Below are positions 13,553-64,000 of a stretch of 64,000 nt of DNA, piece after piece. The translations under genes were made by a program, and so were the position numbers. Numbering within the stretch: position 1 is the first letter of the stretch; every line of letters begins with the position of its first letter. Below the pieces are notes generated by a model. It was not told the origin of the DNA. It saw nothing but the letters and a program-made list of their open reading frames with translations, and searched no databases. The stretch spans positions 26,442-90,441 of the forward strand of contig WBMV01000778.1 in NCBI GenBank assembly GCA_013396655.1, written 5' to 3'. Origin of the DNA: Campylorhamphus procurvoides. Taxonomy: Eukaryota > Chordata > Aves > Passeriformes > Dendrocolaptidae.

Positions 13553-14341
13553 TAAGACTGTTTTGATGAGCTAAAGTTTGTGGCTTATAGAATCCATTCT
13601 TTTTGTTTTGGTAGTTGCCCTTGAGGGAGACCTTCTGAGTTTTGCTGTGTGTCCTCTTCTTACATGCAGCTCTGACATAATCCCTTGCTGCTATCTTTGA
13701 GTTTCTGTCTACGTTACTCTGATAAGTAAAAACAACAGCAAAAAAACTCCTCTGGTACTATTTAGATGCTTCTTGAAAGGTGTTAAGACTAATGTGGTTG
13801 GTGTGTGTATAATGCTGTTAATGAACACATTAGACAAAATTTGCCATAAAGTCCACTTTCTGTTTCTCCTTGCTGTGTACTGGACAGTTTGACAGCTAGA
13901 ACAAGGTATTGAAAAACTCTTACAAGGAAGAGCATAATGTGTTTAAGCATTTTAAAGACAAAGATAAGGTCAGTAGAATAAACTAATGCTGCGTTTATCA
14001 GTATCTTAATTTTCCTCAGTCCCATTTTTTCCTCTTTGTTGCACTATTAGCTCTTTTGCAAGTAGAGTGAGAGTAGCAGTGTCATGTATGATATAAAAAA
14101 TAGAGAGAAACAGAATGCTTGTTCAAAAACACAAGTAAAATACTATGTCAGTTTAATATTTTAAACATTTTCATAGTTTTTGGTACTGTTTTCAGAATTA
14201 ACATTTTTAATATTTCACTCTGGCTGGTCACTAAGATTTTGACAGAAACTTCCATTTTACTGAGCTGAAGTTTCCTCTTTGTCTGGAAGGATATCTACAA
14301 ATGAGCCAATTAAGTATGGTCTGATGCTTTTTTCTTTTCAG

Positions 14342-54341
<40,000 letters not shown>

Positions 54342-57300
54342 GTAAGTACTTGGGGTGTTAATTGGGGAAAATCAGAGGTTATTTCAATTGCAAACATTTC
54401 AAATAAGTCTCTACTACTGCTTCTTGATTATTTTCAGAAGTAATTTTATGCATGAAATGTGTACTTTTTTTCTGACTACATGAAGTCTCTGCTCAAGAAG
54501 TCGTAAAGAAGTAGGATTTCTGTTTTTGTAGTAAAGAATAACTTTTTCTAATGCAATATGAGTATTTCGCATTTTTCTTTGTGAAAGACCATTTTTGGTA
54601 TAAGATAACTGATCCAGTGAAAAGATCAATTTTATTGGTTTATTGAGTGTTCAGGTTTTTTTACCCTCTGTGTATTCACAGGTACGTACCTACAGGCTAC
54701 TTAATACTCTTCACATGTACTGTCCTCACTTCCTACCTTCAGTACATTAAATATCAAGCTAAAACCTAGAAAAGAGATTGCAAATTTAACTGTATTTTCC
54801 TTTATGGCCATGGTTATTAACAATTAGTAAGCATTATTGGAGGATGCTAAGATACATTCACTGGAGCCTGCTGGATTAATCCAAGTAAATGATCAAATTC
54901 TCTAGGCTTGTGTGGTGTGACTTTAGGTAATCAGAGGCACTGCTAATTACTCTCAAGAGGTAAGTTGATTAGAACAGGTAAATGCATAGCAACTATTTTC
55001 ATTATAAAGAACATAGAGACTGTAAGAGAAAGGGAGTAGGAGGGATATGCTGATAGTTGTGCATGACTTTCCTGCTGAAGATGTGGAGTCCATTATTAAT
55101 ATATTATTAGTGGCATTATCAATTATTGCTTACTAGGAAAGCTGATAAATTGAAGCAGACAGATTTTCATTGGTCTTTGTGCTCTCCTTCGTGGTGCTTT
55201 TCTGTGATGAGAAATAGTTTTCTAGGCATGGTGATAACTGCCCAGAGAGGAACATTGTTTATATATGAATGATAGTGTTGATGTCAAATGGTTTAATTAA
55301 TTAGAGGTGCATGGTTTTATTTCCCAAAGCTGTAATTTCTTCCGTTAAAGGAATTACAGTCAATCGTACAGAATTATGGCTGGAATAAATTGTTATATAA
55401 TAAATTGATGATGTGGATCCAAGCTGTTCTTTATTCATTTGGCAGCTCATGCAAAAATAGAGCAGAGGGAAGGGATTCCCAAATTTTATTTTTTTTTTAA
55501 TTTCCTATGAAATCCGAGATGGAGGTTCTCACTCTGGCTGATCTACAGAGCACTTTCCTGGCTGTGCAGCAGATGGTGAGGTTTGTAGACCTCCAAGCTG
55601 GACATCTCGTGGGAAGAGAGAGAGCAGCCGTAGCTGGTGACTTGTGCCCAAAGCAGCTCCAGTACCTCTCTCCTCCCCCTGTGCTGTGGAGGCAGTGGCA
55701 GTTGTTTGAAAACTCGAGCCATCGCCTCTGGGAAACTGCCAGAGTCTGTCTGAACTACAAAGTTACTGTTAAGGCACTGATCCTGTTAGTATTTTGGTGA
55801 TTTGGGTTGGAAGGTAAGAAAATTTGAGGCTTAGTCGTTTTTGGGACTATGATCAAATGAAAATTCACCATTTAAGGCTGAGTCTGGGAGAGGTAACTAG
55901 TCCAGGAGGGATGTGATACATCTGGTAATCAAGAGAGAAGCACGAATTGATGGGCAATCAGAAATCTGCAGAAGGGATTTAGGTAGTACATGGGCACACT
56001 CAAAGATTGGTGTGGTCAGTTCAGAAGAGAATGGAAAGTAGGAAGAGAAACAGCCTTAAAAGGGTGCTTGGAGGATGGAGCTGGAGAAGGGTGAGAGAAG
56101 AACTGAGAAGGCTGTGGGAGCTTGAATAGCAGCAAATGGTATTGTGGATTGTGATTTTATAAATGGAAGAAACAAGTTTAGAGAAGGGATTTCTGAACGG
56201 AGATGATTTTAGAGGTAGAGTGGATATTTTTTAATGGTCAAGTCACAAGATTGATTTTTAAGCCTATAATGTAGTACACAAGCAGAGTAACAAGAAAAGT
56301 TATTTGAATATTTTAATTATACAGGATAAAACCTGTACTTTTCAATTATTAATTCTGAAAATCTTTCATTTTTTCAGGAAAAAATCACCAATGATAACAT
56401 TAATTTTCTGATCAGTTGTTACTATTTTTTAGAAGCTTTGTTTTAAAGTATTTTAAAAAACAGCTTCAGAGAGCTTAATTCAGATGAGAAACTTGAGAAC
56501 TCTAAAAGAAGCGTTTATCGAGTATCTGCTCTAAGAACAGAGTGGACTGCAGACAGTGCAGCAGTACTGCCAAATTTAAAGCCCTGTTTAGGGCTAGTAC
56601 AGTAGAGAATGAGAGTTGGATTTTTGTGTTGGTTTGTTTTCTGAGGTTATGTATTTTGTATAAAACTTGATTTAGGTTTTTAGTTACCTATTATTTTGTG
56701 ATTTATTTAATTTTTCTAATGTATTTTAGATATTTGGTTGATCTGATTAGACCAATGGGCTGTCAGAAATGTGGCACAGAATGGTTGTTCTGTTAGAAGG
56801 TGTGGTGATACACATTCCTGAGTTAGATTTCATGTGCAGCTTCCATTTCTCTCACTGAAGATACAGCTATAGTGGATTGTGTATCACAGGATGGATGAGT
56901 TTAAAATGTATTGCATTACTAGAAGTTGCTGAAAATCTATTTGGGAAAGTTCTGCCACAGATAATTTAAAATATTTGCATATCGACTGTATTTTGAGAAA
57001 AGTGCAAGTGTTCTGGTGGGAACTTAGAATGGGGCACAGGCCAAAAGTCTGATATAAGTAGTTTTATGCTCTTATCACAAAATTGTTGTGCTTGGAAGGA
57101 ACCTCTGCAGGTCGTCTGGTCTAACTCCCCTCAGAGTGAGTTGCTCAAGGCTTGTCTGGTTGTGTTTTGAACATCTCCAAGAGTGGAGGCTCTGTGCAAG
57201 AGGTTTCCCAGGAGTATCAGTGCTTGATCACTCTCACAATAATTTCTTTGAGTGTCTTGTATTTTGATCTGTGTCCATTACCTCTTGTCACTGTGCACTG

Positions 57301-60300
57301 ATGAGGAGGGTCCCCTTTTGCCTTTGCGTGTGGAAAAGGATACTATGAGCAATGTACAGTGTGGTGTGTCTGCTAAATTAAGTGGTCTAGATATTACATG
57401 TTAGCACAGAAAGCATTAGCATCTCTTTAATTGTTGGGATACTGAACAGTAAAACCTTATCCAGCTACTCCATTTTGCCAGTAGATGGGGCATGTTGCAT
57501 ACTGTTCTACTGTGTTGCAGCTGCTTCCTTTAGTGTTACATAGAAATAAACTCTATGGGGAAGACTCGACTTTGCATTCTTATCTTTTTTTGCAGCATTT
57601 AATGATAATATATTGTAGTGATAGACTGCAGATTTTAAGTTTTCTTCATAGAGAAGATGTCTTTTATGCCATATGATAAATAGCATAGCTGTGAAAATGG
57701 CATTTGGAGCAAATAAAAAAAAATTAAATCCTTTGTGTTATGCAAAGTATTAAAAATACAAGTTTTTTATAAGTCATTTCATGAAATATGAAGTAAACAC
57801 ACTAACTTTTCCCAATAATTTAAGTGATTAAAGTTCTATAGAAAGAACTGCAAGCAGATCAAGCAGGGATCTAAAAAACTGTTGCAGAAAATGTAGTTCC
57901 TAAATAAATAATATTTTCTGTGCCATCTTGTGTTGGGGTTTTTGTTTGGTTGTTTGGTTTAGTGTCCCCCCCCAGCGGTGGTCTTTGCCACCATATAAAA
58001 CTATGTGTTTCTGCTTTATCGTGTAAAGGATTTTGTTTTGTCAGGAGTATTTTTGAAAAGATTTTTAGAAAGAAGAGGTCTCTCATTTACAATCTTTCTC
58101 AGAAAGCATTTTATGCTCATTGTCTGATTTTCACCTGTTTGATGTCTCTGACCTCTTTGCTGCAGTGGTGTCAGTGATTGCTGTACGTCAGGCATTGTAC
58201 TTCAGTGCCTTATCAAAGGACATGGCAGACCACATGCCATATGGTTTTTATTATTCTAATTATTTTTTGCCTTTTGGTCTGGATTTGAGTTTGGATTTAG
58301 AATTTGAATACTGGCATATTAACAGCCATCCAGATGCTAACATTAAATTTTGAGTAGCTGCTGTTTTGTCACACATCTTATACTTGCTACTGTTTTGACT
58401 TCTCCTCCTGCTTTCCAGATTTGACTTGGATTATTTCTCACTGGAGATAGAGGCAAGTACTGTAACTTGACAGACACCATTAAAAAAGATTTTCTGGAAC
58501 TTGAGGACATCTTTACTCAGAGCTGAGATAACTGTCTCTTTTTGTTTCTTCATCATTTTGTTCTGGGTGGTGTAGGAGTTGGTATTCTGGATGGAAGTGG
58601 TTTGATCTCCTGTGTCTGATGCTGACTTCACCCAGATGCTTTAAAAGGAAGCTGGAAACGTTTGAGAAATTCTTTTTCTAATGTTTGATTTTGGAGGAAA
58701 TATCAGCTTCACTGATTGGTTAACAGTTCTTTTAAAACCCATAGGCTTTTAATTGTTCTTACTTAAAATGCAGCTTAGTGAATTTGTGGGGGTTTAAATA
58801 TGCTTTTTTGGGATCCCATGAAACTTTTGGACTCACTGATATCTAGTGGCAAAGAAATTTTCTGTCATCACTGTTAAGTACTTGGCTCTTGAGTTATCTA
58901 ATGTCATTTTTCTCTGACAGGACAAAATGGGTTCTACAATTTACCTGATCAGTGACTTTTTTTATATTCTCTTGTTATTCATCTCCTTTATAACTCAGTA
59001 ATGCAAGATGGCTCAGCCTCTCATAAGAAGGAGGTTTTCTTTAAGCATTGTAACCTCCTTTCTTGTAAACATGGCAAAAAAGTTTTTTTAATTAATTCTT
59101 TTAAAACTAGAGGGTTTTCTCCTATAAGTGCTATGCAAAAGTGATGTAATAAAAGCAGTTTTCAGATCACATAGATCCCTTTCTTCTTCTGTTTTTTGAA
59201 TCTGTGGCAATGTTTGCTTTAAATTGTTTAAAGGCGTGGTATAAAGTTTCTGTCTGCAGAAGTTATGGACTTTCTGGAGATTATTGCCCATGTCTTGACC
59301 TCAGAATTCTTCATATTGCTTGTTTTTTGATTTTCTTTTTTTTTTACATTTTGCCTCCCTGACAGAGAAACCACCTAGCAGCCATGATTCTTCCTTGTTT
59401 GTTCAGGGCTCTCTTGCAGCATGAAGGTGTTATTCATTAGTCCTTAAGAGCCAACTGAAGGTAACAAGAAGATGTATAGCTGGAATAGTTGCTCTTGCAC
59501 AGAGCTAGTCAGCAGAGGGAAGATGAGCAGATCTATAGAGGTGAAAAGTCTCATAATTATCTCCACAGGTGACATTATTCTGGTTCTCTTCTCTTTTGAC
59601 TTAATTTTCCTCTTTAATTTTCCCATGTGAATGTCTTGTCATTTTACTAACATAATTACTTTGGTTTCAGGTAAATTATATTTTTATCTTAGTTTCCCAA
59701 GAAAATCATACCTGTGCTCTCTGTCCATCTCTGCTCCCCTAATAACTTGTGAATCATTTAGCAGAGTTCAGACAGATTTGACAGGAGTTGAGGGCTAAAA
59801 GATTAGATTCCTGCAGGTTTTGTGAAAATTGGTAGCTGGATAAATCCACATATCTGCTGAAGGAAAAGGCAATAGATTGAAAATGGTAGTTTTCTGTTCT
59901 GCCTGGCCTTGGTAGCTGATCAGCTTAAACATGGTTTTGGCCAGGCATGGCATGCATGCTCAGCTGTAGTGTGTTGTGTGTCCTGTCAGCTGGGGTGAGG
60001 AGGAGCAGGGAGTTTTGTGAGAAATACTGGGAAGAGCTTGACTTGAGAGCATTATAGGGGATGGTAGTGGAAAGCATTGGCTGAGGGTGAAAATGCTGGG
60101 GATGCTGCAGCTGAGATGGGTTTTCCATGCATTTCAACTCCTTATGGAACTTGACTTTGCCTTATTGAGTAGCAGTGCCCAGGTTCTTTCAAGTATTTGT
60201 TTATACAACATCAGCTGTTACATATGCTGACGAAGACCATAAATATATCAAGTTGTTGCATGCGGTTCTTCTAATGTACTTGTCAGCTCTGTGCCTTGAG

Positions 60301-63300
60301 TGCCCTCCATCCAGGTGAAGAAAATGGCATCTTTTAGGGTTTAGTTCCACAGTCACTTCAAACTGCAAGTCACTACTTGCCTTGTCACTGGTGGTGTATT
60401 GCCACCATGTCCCCTGTGCCAGCACCGCCATTCATGAGTTGGAAAGCTCAACCAAAGATGTTGAAAACTAACCCAGAAAAAAACCCCCAATGTTTCAGAT
60501 GGATTTAATTCCCTTATCTGTTTTACTGCAGGAACAGTAGTGCCGGCACAAATGAGGTAGTGGAAATGCTATAGCTGGCTTTGGAGGAGAAATGGCTTTG
60601 TCTGTTATTGGAAGCTGGCACTTCATTTAGCTTTTTAAGCCATTGTGGAACTGTGCTCTGTTCTTTCTTGCTGCTTATCTCTGACTGCAGTTTGGGACTT
60701 TGTGAGTAGAAACTCCAGAGACTTTCAAGTGGACTATTTGGTGCCCCTTGGTAAGGAATGTGGAGCTCCTGGAAGCAGCTAAATTACTGTGGCAAGTACA
60801 TAGATATCCTGGATGCTGCATAAGAGAGCTTAAGTTGCTGATAGTAAGTGCTTTCACAAGGCTTTGAGTTACTTTACACGTGAGACATCAAAAAGGAGTT
60901 GAGGGTTTTGATCATGGAAGAAAAACTTCAAACATGTGCATGGCTTTAAGTGGTTCTTGATACTGCAGACAAAAAAATCTAGATCCATGGTGATCTTGTT
61001 TGCCATGAGAATCTTCTTTAGGTTTTAATCCCCAGGAATTCTTCATGAAATAAAGTAATAACACAGAATTTACTGTTTGATGGGTGTCAGTTTTATCATT
61101 TAATGGCTGAGGATTCACATTCTGTGATGGATTCTAAGAAGTGCATAGGCATGTAAGGGTCTTTTCTGCAGCATAAAGTGAACTTGTTAGCCTCCAAATG
61201 CTGTGCTGCACTCACTGTACTGTAGTAGACAAACTACAGAAATTTCAAGAGAAACATCTCTGCCTTGGTTACTACATCTCATTAGAGTTTGTCTGCATTA
61301 AGGGAAGCAGGCTTGCTTGTTAATAATTGGCAGTCTTTGAACCTTCTAATTATATCTGCTTTCTTTTCCAACTGTGAGCTTAATTTCTCTGTAGTCTACA
61401 GTTCTGTCACCATACTGCTAGATTTGGGGGACACAGCAACAGTGCATCTTTAACTCTGAAGCTTCTGTATCGTTCATCCTTGTTTGTGAGGTCTGTTTTC
61501 TTCAGACCTTACTAAACAGAACGGTCATAGTTACCATTAGGTCTTGCAGAAATATTTCAGGAATGTGGGAAGGAGTTGGATTTTTTTGTTTAAAGTTGTT
61601 TAGGGTTTTATTTTTTACTGTCACTGTTCTTTAATAGCCAAGGGCTGTGCTCTGCTCTGACAGGGTTGGTGCTTATTTCACCAGAAGATGTTGTCATTAC
61701 TTGGTGTATCTGACTGGAGAGTCTCCAAGCAGCGCCTATCAGTGGGCAAGAATTCAGAATTTCTGAAAGTCTGCTATAGGTTTCATTTTACTTAACTTCA
61801 CCTAGAGGACTAGTCCTTCTGAAGTAAGGACAGTACATAACTTCTTTTTTAATCATTCCTGGGGGAAATGCTGTCTGCTCTGTTTGGGTCTTAACATAGG
61901 AATGGAAGAATTGAGAAACCTCACTTACTGCTTAACAAAACATAGAGTAAATTTATATTCAGTGATTAATTGCATTGTATTACATAGCACTTCTGAAAAG
62001 TGCTGTCTGCATAGATTGTGCCAGCTTAGGGGGGAAAAAAAAAAAGGAGCAGGTGAAGTTTGGTTTTGATGCCAACTTACATGAACCCAAGCGAAATGTT
62101 ATGTGTGACTTGTGGTCAGATAGGTATTTGCTGTCATTAAAAATTCTGAGTAGTGATTTACAAAAAAGCAAACCAGAAAGAACTGAAGTGAGGATCCCCT
62201 TGGCAAATCTGTAGAGGTTATGTGAAGATTACAGAGTGAAGAGTTGAGCAATTCAGAAGGCAAGTGAATGTATTCATGTGTGAATAATTGGTATTGTAAT
62301 AGTTTGAGTTATAGAAACTCAGTTCTATAAAGCAGGATTCCTCTGACAATAGTATTTTTACTGCCTCTGGCACAAAAACTGCCAAAAGAGTGGGTATCAT
62401 TGGGGAGATTTCAGATGAGTGGTTTTAAAAGGAGTAATTGAAAAGGTGTTACAGCATTAACTTGCTATTGTCTATACTCTGTTCCTTTCTTTAACAAAGT
62501 TCACTGAAAGCTTTTCTTCGATAAATAGCTGTCCCATTCTGTTACCTCCAGGAAACTGATAGTATATCATGAATTATGTTGATGAGAAAAAAAGGTGTGG
62601 AATTCTACACTTGATAGTTCACAGCCTTCTAAAATACAAACAATAAGGTAGGAAAGATGGGACCCCAGCTAAAGTTGATTTTATCAGCAGTGCATTAACC
62701 CAGTTGTTCCTGCCCGTTAGCCTTTTAGTTTTGCATCACTTTTACCCTGCGGCAGCTCCTTCTTCCTTTTTGAGTCCTATTCAACTGTCCTGCAGGATTC
62801 AGAGATAAATTTTACTTCCTCTTGCCTCATATGGCAGCTTCTCAGGTCCGTGATATTCTTGCAGTAGTGCCTTTTTCTTTCTGGTAAATATAAAGGGAAT
62901 CAATCTAGATAATGAAATCTGATGTCAATGTGTACAATTGGCCTCGTGGTTCTCTGGTCCATTGAACACTTTTCCTACTGGTACCATTCCCTTAACTGGG
63001 GGAATAGGGCAGGACAGAAAGACAGATTGGTGGTGGGCTTTGTTTTTAAGTGTTATATTCCTTGCTCAACTTTTTCACTCTTTTAGAGGCTTGGCTGTCT
63101 GTATAAAAGAAAAATCCATGTAACAATGTTTTGTTTGCTACAGATCTGGAACCAAAACTTCCTCTCTCATCCCAAAATACGTTGCTGTGGCACTTTTTTG
63201 TGGTTGCTTTGTCCTAGTTAAAAACAGCAGTGAAAAACTATGCACAACGTATGTTTATGAAGTGCTGCATGAGACAGTGAGTGAGCTGGACTTGCTGACT

Positions 63301-64000
63301 GTCATTTGGGAAGACTGAAATTTAATGGGATGTGTAATACAGAGATTAATTCCATTTTGCTTTAATGTGATTTCTCTCACATAAGAATTGTAGGAATGTA
63401 CTTGTGTGTTTAGGCAAATCACGGGTTCTCATGCCAGGTGGGACTTCCAGGGTAGAGAGAGGGGTTGCACCAGGAAAATATTTAAAGTACAATTCACTGA
63501 TATAAAAGTATCAAGTATATTTGACATTATAGCTGATACATCTGACAGCAAAATCATCCTAAAAAACTAAAATCAGTCTGTTTTAAAAAATTTCAGCTAT
63601 TAATTTATGCACTTAAGTACATATCAGATTTTCTTGATAAGAAAATCTTTTACTCCTCTTCTGTGTTTTATTTACCCATCTTTGGAGTTGAACTGAGGCT
63701 AAACCCATTGCCTAAGAGGGGAATTTATTTTGTCTGTGAGTTGTCTGCTTACTTTCAGATTTGCTGCTTCAGTTATTAATGAAAATCTCTTCTATAATTT
63801 AGGGAAAAAATACAGGAGATCCTGGAAAGTTATGTGACTAGGTTGTAGTTTGTCATCAATAAAATAGTGACAATGACTGTAGAAGCCACTATCAAGTCTT
63901 GAAAATAGCTGGAGAAAGGGGATTTTTTCCTCAAAATTTGCAGTTCTCCATAAGGATTATTTGTAACAATAAATACACATTCCAAGTGAGACTGTTTCTA
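54342..64000 (+). other. ATAD2B: ATAD2B intron 24 (5' part, runs off the window)
   Basis: At least 9.7 kb without a recognisable ATAD2B exon. It contains an antisense CR1 fragment (57076-57319) and an isolated GC-rich open block (55507-55800). Other open frames are short and look like chance. I see no RNA gene, no second protein gene and no terminal exon or 3' UTR of ATAD2B. Confidence 0.82.
57076..57319 (-). mobile_element. CR1 LINE fragment (old)
   Basis: On the + strand: CAAAATTGTTGTGCTTGGAA, then GGAACCTCTGCAGGTCGTCT, GGTCTAACTCCCCTCAGAG, and GTCCATTACCTCTTGTCACT. This is the reversed 3' region of an old CR1 subfamily, diverged and truncated, antisense to ATAD2B. Confidence 0.85.

Larger units (their letters stand above)
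261..14341 (+). other. ATAD2B: ATAD2B intron 1 (3' part)
   Basis: About 14 kb with no ATAD2B exon. It holds three antisense CR1 fragments (453-632, 7629-7737, 12749-13552), a (TTTG)n run near 2270-2290, and a CpG-bearing, possibly conserved block at 3240-3480. Open frames in it are short and unsupported. Assignment to intron 1 rests on exon 2 being the first exon found. Confidence 0.8.

Noticed and set aside
55800..55816. CR1-like string TTTGGGTTGGAAGG
   Set aside because: The following bases do not continue the CR1 terminus, so the match is too short.

Overview
The window is vertebrate nuclear DNA, almost certainly from a bird and probably a passerine. It is AT-rich. Its dominant dispersed repeat is the CR1 LINE, usually truncated to 3' ends of the avian type, and no mammalian L1 or Alu was seen. 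One element (about 19731-19865) has a tRNA-Ile-derived head joined to a CR1-like tail, the architecture of the TguSINE1-type SINEs known from passerines.

Essentially the whole window lies inside one gene on the + strand, ATAD2B (ATPase family AAA domain containing 2B), a chromatin-associated AAA+ ATPase with an acetyl-lysine-reading bromodomain. I can place 23 consecutive coding exons between 14342 and 54341. They add up to 3175 coding bases and join in one uninterrupted frame of 1058 complete codons. Every intron begins with GT and ends with AG. The first coding exon (N-terminus) lies before base 1 and the last exons (C-terminus) lie beyond base 64000. Exon numbers 2-24 assume a single upstream coding exon. 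Residue numbers in this annotation count from the first codon of exon 2 in this window.

Layout: 1-260 is a GC/CpG-rich stretch that looks like the downstream edge of the promoter CpG island. The stretch from there to 14341 is the long first intron, with three CR1 remnants. 14342-25625 holds exons 2-10: a basic, serine-rich and acidic N-terminal region. 26355-36291 holds exons 11-16: the active AAA+ module with Walker A, Walker B, sensor 1 and arginine fingers. 39462-43299 holds exons 17-20: an acidic linker and a second, degenerate AAA-like module. 43610-49569 holds exons 21-23: the bromodomain. 54204-54341 is exon 24, after the bromodomain. 54342-64000 is intron 24, in which I found no further ATAD2B exon.

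Introns carry CR1 pieces (mostly antisense to the gene), the tRNA-Ile SINE, an ancient MIR-like SINE, an LTR-like element and a few unexplained exon-like or conserved-looking blocks. The points most worth a second look are a very weak 5' splice site at the start of the bromodomain, where read-through would make a bromodomain-less protein; an exon-like in-frame segment in intron 16; a GC-richer antisense open block in intron 15; and a strong cryptic donor inside the Walker A codons. I did not find an undescribed gene system: this is largely an ordinary, well-conserved vertebrate gene.
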